From Lanius collurio (taxonomy: Eukaryota > Chordata > Aves > Passeriformes > Laniidae): 64,000 nt of DNA. Made by a program: the position numbers and the translations under genes. Below the pieces are notes generated by a model. The model saw nothing but the letters and a program-made list of their open reading frames with translations. It was not told the origin of the DNA and ran no database searches. Below are positions 1 through 9,146 of this stretch, in pieces. The stretch spans positions 1,506,523 through 1,570,522 of the forward strand of contig JACBWW010000049.1 in the NCBI GenBank assembly GCA_020086605.1, in the 5' to 3' direction. Position 1 is the stretch's first letter, and each line of letters begins with the position of its first letter.

Positions 1-3000
1 GGAGAAAGGTTTGTTCCCACAGGGACAGATCCTGTCTCCTTCATGCCACCAGAAGAGAGTGAACCTGGATCAAAATCTAATTTAAAAGGAGAAAAGATGA
101 AGGCTGTGCTATTATTAAAGGCAAATCCCTGCAGATCCCTGGGAATAGAGCTGTTGTCTAACGGAAGCCACTAATAAACCAAAAAAGCCATGTAAAGAGA
201 AACAATCCATTATTTATATGACAGGTAAACCACATAAAGACTCCTTATCAAGTTAACATTCCAGGCCAGGTACTTGCTTTTCTAATCTTCAAAAAGTCTA
301 ATAAGTAGTCAGCCAGAGGTTTGTTTTTATTCAGTGTTTGTTAGCTAGGTGAGCACCTGCCATTTCCCAGGGAGTTGTGCTCTGCATGATTTACGCTGCT
401 GCTGGATTGTTTGGCAACATTCCTTCTCAAAGAGGCTACCAGCAATAAATTAGTGTTTTTCATGATTTAGACATTTTTAAATGTTTCTAATCTTCCCCCC
501 CACACACCTTTTATTGTCAACAAATTCAATATTTGTTGCACTGTCAACAATCTGGTGCTTTTCTTTCTCTATTGCTGTGCATTCTGTATTTCACAGGAAT
601 GCTTAGTTGCTCTTCTTGTGACATACTAATAATATCTTTTTGGCTAGATGTGGCACACCTCTCAAGATCTCCAATTGTTTTGTAAACTTTCATTAACTCC
701 CTAATTCCACATACTGTGATGTCAGTCTACATACTTAAGGTATTTTTTTCCAAGTGCTTCTGAGACATCTCCACTCTGAGAAATCTGTGTGGAAAAAAAA
801 TCACCTCCCCAGTTAAGTGTTTGTGACCTCAACCTTTTGTATGCAAATATAAATGCAATAGTAATGTAAAATGCCAGTGTAAAATTGAGGGTTTTTCAAC
901 TTGTTTTTAAGGGGTTTTCCTGAATCTGATCCAAATGGGGTAAGTTTGTACTTTTGGTTATTCACTCATGGGGCTTTTACTTTGCAAGTTCCCTCCTTGG
1001 ATCTCAAAAAGTTCATATCCTTCCCTCCACTGAGCAAAGGAGGAGACCAGTGCACAGCACAATGGAAGAGGCTTGCAGGAGACCACAGAGCAGATCCACA
1101 GCAGAACCAGGGGTTGGCAAAAGTCACTGTGGATCAAAGGCCCCGTCAGTGACCGACCCTCACGGCCACCTGGGACCAGGACAGTCAGTGGCACTCGGTG
1201 TGGTGACCCCTGCAGCACATCTCAGGAGCAGATTATTTCTAATCCATGGCCCAGAAATTCTGGCTGTCATTTCCTGAGCTGTTTGTTGCAATTCTCAGGA
1301 GACAGGAGGGTGACTCTGGTGGTGTTTGAAGGGTAATTTGGTCTGAGAGCTCCAGTCCCCTGGAGACAACTGAGCATGTGAGAGACTTGGGCTACTTGTT
1401 GTAAAAGACAAGTCTAAGATAGAGAAAAGAACTGAAAGAGCAGGAGCATTAGAAGTAAAAATAAGAGGGTAAATAAAAACATAATAACACTTAAAATGGA
1501 AAAATTTCATAACTGTTTAGCTATTAATGTAACATAGGGTTCATAAGTTTTGAATACATTAAGAGTAAGAAATTCTTTTCTGTTATAGCAAAAATATTTT
1601 CTCCCTGGCAAATATCCTTGGCTTAAAGTGCAGATTCATTTGTAGAATGGTTTCACAGTAGCTCCAAACTGTAAGGTTTTTCTCCTTGAGCCTCTAAGCT
1701 CCGTGTGATTTATAGCTGGGGGAAGAGATCACTGTTTACTTAATTTTTTAAAGAAGCAAATGTTAAATTCAGAGAGACAAAAAAATTTCATTCAAGCTTT
1801 TTAAGAATGAGTTGTCATGTCAACTAAAACACTAAAACCAAAGCAGAGGTGTAAGTCGTTTGGAGTTTGGGGCTACAGCTAATTTAATCCCCTATGTTTA
1901 GTTTAGGGGAAAAAAAAGCCCAAACAGCTTGATTTACATCTAATTCCTCCTGCTGTGATGCAGAAGAATTGCTGCCAGCAGAGCAGCACTCAAGAACAAG
2001 ATGCCAACAATTAACCAAACTACCCCATGCAAAGCACAGGACCTGAAAGTGCCTCCAACAAATGCCCAGAACTTCAGGTGCTCTAAACTATGGGACCCAA
2101 ATAATTTTCTATTCCTTCTAGAAACTGCAGGTCTCACACCCCCCATATTTTCTAGGTCTGCTTTGTATTTACCTGTGCAGCCAGGCTGGCTGTGCTTGGA
2201 TGGCACCAGCTCTGCTGTGGTGATGAAAAATCAGGACAGAGACATCAGCCCTCCATACACAAACATGGAATAAAAAGGTCCATTTACAGACACCCAGTCT
2301 TAGGTTGCAAACATATCTATCACTACACGGAGCCATGTGGTGAAAACACAACATATGGCAATGTAATTGTGACAGTAAATAAAAGTAATTCTCTGTGTCA
2401 GCAGCAGGAGAGGAACCACCACATCCGTATCTGTCTCACACCAGAAAGGCTAAAGAAGACAAAGGCAGCTGCAATGGGAAGTGATGGACTAAGAGGCTCC
2501 AGTGACAAATTTTCTTCTCCCATTTAAGACACAGAAGAAGAATGGGCAGCTTTTCTGATCTCTTCTGTCCCACACCAGAGTCTTTATGTTGCTGTGGATG
2601 AGAAAAATTCCTCATTTCCCTGTGGGAGCCAAGGAGCAGGGCTTTTGAAGATGTGTGATGGAAATTATCCCAAGTCCCACCACTCCACATGGGGTTGTGC
2701 AAGAGGGGAAGAGCCTTTGAGACCTGAAAAAAACCAGTGACACCCCTTCCATCAATTTGTGATGCTCCATCTCTTCTCAGAAGCTCCAGAAACCACATTT
2801 GGTCTTCAGTCCCAGCCCACATCCTACAGGTCAGAGCCCATGAGGTAAGAGTTTGGTTTGACCTCAGAAGCACAAGGCTTTTCACCCTACAATGTTTTGC
2901 AGCTGAAAACCATTGCCCTCTTTGCTTCCAGCAGGCACAGGCTGGGTTTGTGTCTTTTCCACTCCACCAAGATTTCCAGAAATGGGTGTTTGATGTTAAA

Positions 3001-3861
3001 CTCTAAACCCACTCTAACTATACATATGACTCTCCTGAGAGTAGATTGCTCTTAGTTTTCACTGAGACTCAATCAACTTTGATTAATTATGAAGCTTTAC
3101 AATGGGATTTTTAGGAGTTTATATTCAGAAATCCAGTTCTGCTTCCAGGGAGCTCCATGGACCATCATTTAAACAGGACCATCTTTGGGGTCTAAATTAA
3201 ATCCAGTCATGAAGGCCAGCAGATACCCACAACAAATTGGAGCTGATAGATGTTTTCTTACCAAAAAGTTTAGGTAGAAATCACCTCACCATGAGAGAAA
3301 TGAGTTAAGTATGAAAGGATCAGTGTAACCCTGAAAACTCAAAGGAAAAGTGAAGAAGCTTTTCACAAACCATCTTTTTTTGATACTCAGTAGAGTATGG
3401 CATATGAGGGTTGGAACAGCCCAAAGAACAGTGAGATCTCATCCCTCTGTACAGGGGGGCTGAATTTGTATCAGCCCCAGGTCCAGGGGATGGGATGGAA
3501 ATTGAGAGGTGTCCAGCACTCTTCCTACAACAGGAACCTCACTACAATCAGCATTTTGTGGATCACAAGGGCCAAGTTAATTGGCTTTGCACAATAATCA
3601 TGGCTACCTGTAACAAGGCATTAACCACAGTAGACCCACTGCAGCAGCTGACATCAGGTTCACATCTGCACCCACAAACAAGCTTTTAATTAGTAAAAAA
3701 CCCAGTGTTTCCAGGCCATGGGCATCCCAGATAAACTGGATCTTTCAAGACCAAGTCCATCTGGCAGTGTGGCAGTGGGTAACAGGAGGAAAGGCACCGA
3801 GGAGAAGCAGAGACCAGAGCAGAGGTCCAAGATTGTTGGTGTTTGTGCAGCTCACCACTGG
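1..3861. other. Unique AT-rich noncoding DNA
   Basis: I recognise no CR1, LTR or RNA gene here. Open frames are under 150 codons, overlap on both strands and have no protein-like composition. The one mild exception is a minus-strand frame at 1940-2206 that ends in a hydrophobic stretch (see findings). Short A runs and one C run (near 496-502) are the only simple sequence. It is most likely intron or intergenic sequence. Confidence 0.6.
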
Positions 3862-3931
3862 CTGGACCTGGCAGTGTTAATGACTCAATGATCTTAGAGG
3901 TCTTTCCCAACCCTAATTATTCTGTGATTCC
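3862..3931 (+). mobile_element. CR1 LINE, 3' tail fragment (sense)
   Basis: The strand reads CTGGACCTGGCAG, then a degenerate form of the CR1 hallmark GATGATCTTAGAGGTCTTTCC, then CCAACCCTAATTATTCTGTGATTC. This is the usual 3' end of CR1, which finishes in short ATTCTGTG-type repeats rather than poly-A. Only about 70 bases survive, as expected for a heavily 5'-truncated copy. Divergence from the remembered consensus suggests an old insertion. Confidence 0.75.
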
Positions 3932-4304
3932 ATCATTCTTTACCCCAAATCCTGTTGCCATCTCAACCCTTTTCCCGAACCGTGCCAGCAAATCCTCACA
4001 CCTATCTATAGATGGCAGCAACCTTCCAAATCAGCTGCAGATGCTGATGAACCGAGATGGGCTCTGGCTTCCCAGGGCCAGAAGTGTTTCACTGCATGAA
4101 ACAGGGAACAAACTGTACGTGGATTTAATGGAAAGTACAAAGAACTTCACTCACTCCTGAGGAAGGGTGGAGGGGGAATATTTTTTTAATGTGCTTCTGA
4201 AAAGGTTTGGATTGACAGCAGAGACACACATGGGGGTGGAGGAGGCAGTTGGGGGAGTGGGTGGATTTCTTTTTGCTGCTATTAACTGCCAGCTTAGAAA
4301 TAGG

Positions 4305-4319
4305 AAAAAAAAAAAAAAA
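4305..4319 (+). repeat. Poly-A run (A15)
   Basis: Fifteen consecutive A residues follow TTAGAAATAGG. No upstream processed-gene or SINE body is recognised, and birds carry few poly-A-tailed retroposons, so this is probably a plain homopolymer. Confidence 0.8.
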
Positions 4320-4674
4320 GTACACTCTGACTGTGATTGTTGCTGGCTCTTAACATATGTCAGGCTCTTATCATTTCAGAGCAGCTGGCAAGTTCATGCA
4401 GAACCACCAGGCGGCCCAACATGGCCAGTAATCAGTTAAGTACAGATGTCCAAATAGATGTAACTTCCATTAAACTTTAAATAAAGATAATTTATACTGA
4501 GTAAACAGACGAGTGAGCACATTTGCCCAAATACAGATGGCACTACCTGATAGCAGTGCATTAGAAGGGTCATTAAACAGGGAGGTTCAATAACATAGTA
4601 CTCAAAGATGGTCTTCTGCAAGGAAAAATAGCTGAGATCAGGGGTATGAAGTCTACCTCTGCATTTTTGGTGGG

Positions 4675-4692
4675 TTTTTTTTTTTTTTTTTT
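4675..4692 (+). repeat. Poly-T run (T18)
   Basis: Eighteen consecutive T residues lie between GGTGGG and GCCTCTGC. The length is likely polymorphic and prone to assembly error. No retroposed body is recognised on either side. Confidence 0.8.
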
Positions 4693-5015
4693 GCCTCTGC
4701 TTCTTTTTAAATAGCTTGGCATGTTTGGAGTCTTAATGGGCATAAAGAGAAATACACTTTGTCCTGGAGAGACACCCTTGCACCTGTCCATGGAAAAAAA
4801 TTAAATCAAAAAAACAAAAGGCACTGTAATCTGTCTCACTTGGAAATCAGGATAAGTGTGCTCAGTTGGAGGGAGGAGACATTTTGGAGGATGAAGGCCT
4901 TAATCCAAAGCCTGATGACCTTAGGGAGGAACTTCCCCTGCAAGGGGCTTTGCATTTGCTCTGCATCCCCAGGGGAAGGGAGGCACTTTTGTGACACCCA
5001 CAGTGACACGTTTTG

Positions 5016-5501
5016 CCCTTCCTTCCTTCCTTCCTTCCTTCCTTCCTTCCTTCCTGGAATCCTTCCTTCCTTCCTTCCTTCCTTCCTTCCTGGAATCCTT
5101 CCTTCCTTCCTGGAATCCTTCCTTCCTGGAATCCTTCCTTCCTGGAATCCTGGAATCCTTCCTTCCTGGAATCCTTCCTTCCTTCCTGGAATCCTTCCTT
5201 CCTGGAATCCTTCCTTCCTTCCTGGAATCCTTCCTGGAATCCTTCCTGGAATCCTTCCTTCCTGGAATCCTTCCTTCCTGGAATCCTTCCTTCCTTCCTT
5301 CCTGGAATCCTTCCTGGAATCCTTCCTTCCTTCCTGGAATCCTTCCTTCCTTCCTTCCTGGAATCCTTCCTTCTTTCCTTCCTTTTCTCCCTCCCTCCCT
5401 TCCTTCCTTCCTTTCTGGAATCCTTCCTTCCTGGAATCCTTCCTTCCTCCCTTGCTCCCTTCCTTTCTTCCTTTTCTCCCTCCCTCCCTTCCTCCTCCTC
5501 T
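5016..5501 (+). repeat. (CCTT)n polypyrimidine satellite with about 20 TGGAATCC interrupters
   Basis: About 485 bases are built from CCTT tetramers with TGGAATCC inserted at irregular spacing. I count about 20 interrupters between 5054 and 5440. Typical higher-order units are CCTTCCTGGAAT (12 bases) and versions with one or two extra CCTT. The far end changes to CTTTCTTCC and CTCCCTCCCTCCC, and that block appears twice (about 5370-5405 and 5455-5492). The plus strand has almost no purine outside the GGAA of the interrupter. The unit contains no stop in several frames on both strands, so long frames of Pro, Ser, Phe, Leu, Trp and Asn (or Arg, Lys, Glu and Gly on the other strand) cross it. These are artefacts of the repeat and not genes. 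Confidence 0.95.
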
Positions 5502-7745
5502 CACTGCACGGTAGGGATGAAGAGTTTTCCTGAGGGTTTCAGTGCCAGCTCCTTGGTAAGGACAGGGAATTCAGCTGAGGATCCAAATGTTGGGGTTCAG
5601 GTACCAGATGCTGGAGTTCTGGCCTTCCTAGGACATTGGGAAGTTTAGTGAGGAATGAAAAGATGGGATCACCTTTAGTATGAGCAGAGCCATTGAACCC
5701 ATCCTTCTGACTTTCCCCCACTGTGCAATAACTCTACCTCACCTTGTCTGCTTATTTCAGCTTTGGACAGACCATGCAATGGAACAACACCACCCAAGGA
5801 CTGTTTTCAATCATAGCAAGCAAGGATGGGATTTTTCTTGGCTGCTTCCTGCCAGTGAACAGGTGGGTCTCCATGCTAAGCTTGTTATCCAGGTTCCTTC
5901 TGCAGCTGGTGGAGCTTCCCAGGGCAATTCACACCCTGCAAAGAGCTGTGATGGATCACCTCTGGAGCTGCTTCTCTCTGCTGACTGTTGAGAGAGTCCA
6001 GATGTCTGTGCTAGACCAGATGCCTCATTTTCAGATGGCTGTTAGATAAAGGAAGTCCAGCTCAAAAGGGAGCATCAACCTGTCTTAATTATTTTTATTT
6101 ACTATGTTCTTCTCTCTGCTTCAACTTGGTCCTTGTGGAATAAGGATAAAGATACATTAATGTTAATAGGATGTCCTGCTCATCAAACCTCCTCTTCTCT
6201 GTGCTAAAGGTTGTCCCTGGGACACTTTTAGTGGTACAGCTGGAGGACATTGTTTACATATTCCAGATGCATTTTCAGAAGTTAAAACCCCTGGGTTTTG
6301 AGTCTTGCACTTATGACCTTGCCTCGCTTTTAGTTGTTGCAAAATAATTTATTTTCAAGCATCTGCAGGGTCAAAATCCCCTCTCCCCACATTACAAGAT
6401 ATTGTCTTTCTTTTGACTGTCTCAGTCCTCCCTCCAGTGACTCTCATTTTAAACCAAGGCCCCTTTTTAAAAACTCTTGGTCTGTTTTGATCCCATTCAT
6501 GACATTGACCTACACAAAACCTTTCACCTCTCCTCAGCTTTACACCCCCATCATTTTAAAATCATCCCTGTTAAAAATGTGTCACATCAAATTCCATAAC
6601 CCTTGAGACTGATGGTGAGATTCTCTAACAAGAATATTCATGGTGCTGCAGGCACTGTTGAAACCATTTTTTGCCCTAAATTCTCTCAATAGTATTTAAA
6701 TTAATGGCAAATGGCTGGGAGGACACACTGAATAACAGAATTTGATGCTGCATTGAAGATTTCCAGCATCATGTGTTATTCAAAGCATTTCCTTCTTCAG
6801 GGTGATTACTTCATTTTACATTTCCTGGCCTCACGCTCATGTCACACCCCAGTTCCTGTGGCTGTCAGATTAAACACTGCTTTATCAGAAGAAATGCCAC
6901 TGAATTATACAATTTCTTTGGCCATTTAACACCTTTATCTCTGCCTTGCCTCTGCCAGGATTACTGACACAGACTTGCCCTTTCCCTGCTATCCTAGAAA
7001 ACTCCCTAAAATATATGTAGGAGGACTTCCTGGGGAGTATTTTTAACACTCCTTTAGCATGTACACAAAAGCCATGTTTCAGTTGCAGAAAACTGTGTGC
7101 AGGTACAAATGAGCTTTTCATCTTTGAAAAGCCATAATTTTTTAAATAAAAAGATCTCATGGATAGGACAAACTTTCCAAATCTTGCTGATTTCTTTCCC
7201 ATTAAACACAAGTAGGGTGAGACCCTTGCTCATGTAAATCCACCTGAACGTTGCCCCTTGGAGCTGATACCCTCTTGCTGCAAGCATTAACCTTGATGAA
7301 GGTGTCACCTGGGATCAGGTAAAGGGGAAACCAAAGCCCATCTGAATGGTCCAGAGCACTCAGAGCATCTCCCCCCCTCACCCAGGGTGTTTTTTGCTGT
7401 TCACACACATGCACAGAGTGTCTCTCCCTCGCTGGAGGGACTTCAGCAACGCTGTGGGGTCACAGCACAGGGCCATCACTGCATGTAGGGTCAGTTCAGC
7501 CCTGGACAGCCCCACCTGAGAGGGCTGACAGAAGGTGACAGGCTCTGCTAGGAGCAGGCTGTGCCAGATCAGCTGCACAGCTTCTGGCCAGCTCAGAGCG
7601 TGACCACAGCAAATGAAATCTGCTTAGAAAGCATCGTCCTAAAACACAGCAGGAGGAGCAGCAGGGGGCTGCCCTGACCTAGACCTGGCTTTGCTATTGC
7701 ACAGCTTTAAACACCAACCTTAACTTCCCCAGGCACATAAAAAAT
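5502..7745. other. Unique noncoding DNA
   Basis: No repeat family, RNA gene or coding pattern is recognised between the satellite and the next CR1 stub. Open frames are short, overlap in several phases and show no conserved-domain character. Confidence 0.55.
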
Positions 7746-7786
7746 CATAGCATCACAGAATAGTTTGGGTTAGTTTAAATGTCATT
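7746..7786 (-). mobile_element. CR1 3'-end stub (antisense), cut by an LTR
   Basis: ATAGCATCACAGAATAGTTT followed by GGGTTAGTTTAAATGTCAT is the reverse complement of a CR1 3' end (consensus ATCATAGAATGGTTTGGGTTGGAA, quoted from memory). It stops exactly where the LTR at 7787 begins. Either the LTR inserted into this CR1 or the two were joined by deletion. The rest of the CR1 is not found on the far side. Confidence 0.6.
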
Positions 7787-8042
7787 GTCCTGTTTTCAGC
7801 TCAGGTAGAGTTAATTTCTTCTCAGCAGCTGTTCCAGTGCTGTGTTTTGGATGCAGAATGGGAATGGTGTTGATGACACACGGATGGTTTGGGTTTTTAC
7901 TAAGTTGTGTTTATCCTAACTCAAGGACTTTTTTTATCCTTGTCTCACGCTCTGCCAAGTGAGGAGGTTCACAAAAGAAACTGGGAGGCAGCATAGCTGG
8001 GACAGGTGACCCAAACTGACCAGAGGGATATTCCACATCACT
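7787..8042 (+). mobile_element. Avian endogenous retrovirus LTR, 5' part (truncated)
   Basis: It begins TGTCCTGTTTTCAGCTCAGG and continues through AGAGTTAATTTCTTCTCAG, GTGCTGTGTTTTGGATGCAG, TGTTGATGACACACGGATGG, CAAGGACTTTTT, GCTCTGCCAAGTGAGGAGG, CTGGGAGGCAGCATAGC and GGGATATTCCACATCAC. This order matches the U3 region of a very common avian LTR that I recognise from passerine and chicken genomes and believe to be ERVL-like. In that family the TATA box, R and U5 follow GGATATTCCATA, and none of these is present here. About 256 bases of U3 survive, so the copy is 3'-truncated and cannot be a complete promoter. No retroviral genes are nearby. Confidence 0.7.
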
Positions 8043-9090
8043 GGGTGATGGGTTTTCAAACCAGATTCCTTTCTGAGCCCTTGTTCAAGCTGTGAATTCC
8101 AGATCTGGCTCTGGGTGTTCCTCAGATACAGCAATTATTATCCCTGATAAGTATTCTGGTCTTTTTGCCTGTCATCAGCAGTAATTTTTTCTACTTCGAT
8201 GTCTCCTTAGGGCCAACTTGTGCTAAAAATTGTCAAAATATTTTCTCAAAAAAGGGGAAAAAAAAGAAAGCATCATGAGAGAGCTTAGCCAAGATGAGCT
8301 GTGTCCCTGTTCTGCAGCCAGCCCTCTCAGTCCCAGCCCTTCCCACCAAGTGATCCACCTGCCAAATGGGATTCCTCCTCCTGGCTGCCGTGGTCATTCT
8401 CCTTCCAAGAACTGCTGAACAGACAACTGACTCACTGAAGGATACCCAGCACAGCCACGTGGGAGAGAAAATCAGTGAGTTGTTCACAATCTGCTGCCCA
8501 TATTTGAAATCACAGCTAATTGCCCTGACTTGGCACAGTGGCCCCTGCCCCAGCTCCCTGAAGTTCAGGAGAGTGACACATGGAGAAGACCCTCGGGGAC
8601 ACATTAGTGAATTGTTCCATCCATTTGCTGCTTTTTAGACCTGATAGTTGTTCTGACACCTTAAATTTAAGCACCACGCACTGGCAATGTGACTGCCACC
8701 CTCAGAGCTCCTCTTTGTAAAATGTGAGTCTGAGGTGACATTTTAAAATGACCTCGCTTAAAGTGGTGCACGTGGCTGTGGGCAAGATGCTGATTTTGGT
8801 TTCAGTCAGGCCATATTTTGTTATTCTGTCTGGTTTATATAGAGCAAGTCTTTTGGGTTGCATTAATTAAAATGGTTCAGCCTTGTGGAAGAAAAGCCCA
8901 GGAGTTGTCAGAAGGAACCAACAAGCACAAAGGCAGCTTCATCTCAAGGATGCAAATAAATGCTCATGATTTGTTTTTCACTTTCTATTAGTTAATGTCT
9001 TTTTTATTTTATTACTGCTTCAGGCCAGAAGCTTAGGAACTAAATAACCTATAGCAAAGAAAATACTGCTCTTGTTTTTAATAGGGGCAA
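8043..9090. other. Noncoding stretch containing a possible signal-peptide exon
   Basis: The only notable item is the ATG frame at 8366, listed separately. The remainder is unremarkable unique DNA with no recognised repeat. Confidence 0.5.
8366..8474 (+). CDS. Candidate signal-peptide exon (unidentified, weak)
   Basis: An ATG at 8366 opens MGFLLLAAVVILLPRTAEQ, which has a hydrophobic core of about 13 residues and could act as a secretory signal, followed by TTDSLKDTQHSHVGEKI. At 8475 the frame meets GTGAGT, a good splice donor, giving a phase-1 boundary after 36 codons. Phase 1 is common for introns after signal peptides. A possible acceptor, TTCTGCAG, ends at 8317. Against it, the Kozak context is only partial (C at -3, G at +4), no second exon is recognised within the window, and a chance hydrophobic frame of this size is not rare in 64 kb. 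I do not recognise the protein. Confidence 0.15.
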
Positions 9091-9146
9091 GGAATCATAG
9101 TTAGGGTTGGAAGGCACCTTAAAATCCTTTAGTCCCACACCTGAGG
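9091..9146 (-). mobile_element. CR1 3'-end stub (antisense)
   Basis: GGAATCATAGTTAGGGTTGG then AAGGCACCTTAAAATCCTTTAGTCCCACACC is the reverse complement of the CR1 3' terminus. It is about 55 bases long and diverged. The GTTAGGGTTGG inside it is part of CR1 and not a telomere-like repeat. Confidence 0.65.

Larger units (their letters stand above)
3932..5015. other. Noncoding stretch with A15 and T18 runs
   Basis: No gene is recognised. It contains an uninterrupted A15 run at 4305-4319 and a T18 run at 4675-4692. Neither follows a sequence I recognise as a retroposed transcript, so both are reported only as homopolymers. The stretch ends at the pyrimidine satellite. Confidence 0.6.

Noticed and set aside
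5016..5501. TGGAA units as a pericentromeric (GGAAT)n satellite
   Set aside because: GGAAT occurs only as an interrupter between CCTT runs and never in tandem, so it is not that satellite.
4759..5648. Long overlapping frames of 180-251 codons
   Set aside because: They are the translation of a tandem repeat without stops and are open in several phases on both strands at once.
9091..9110. GTTAGGGTTGG as an interstitial telomere repeat
   Set aside because: It is a single near-unit inside a recognisable antisense CR1 end.
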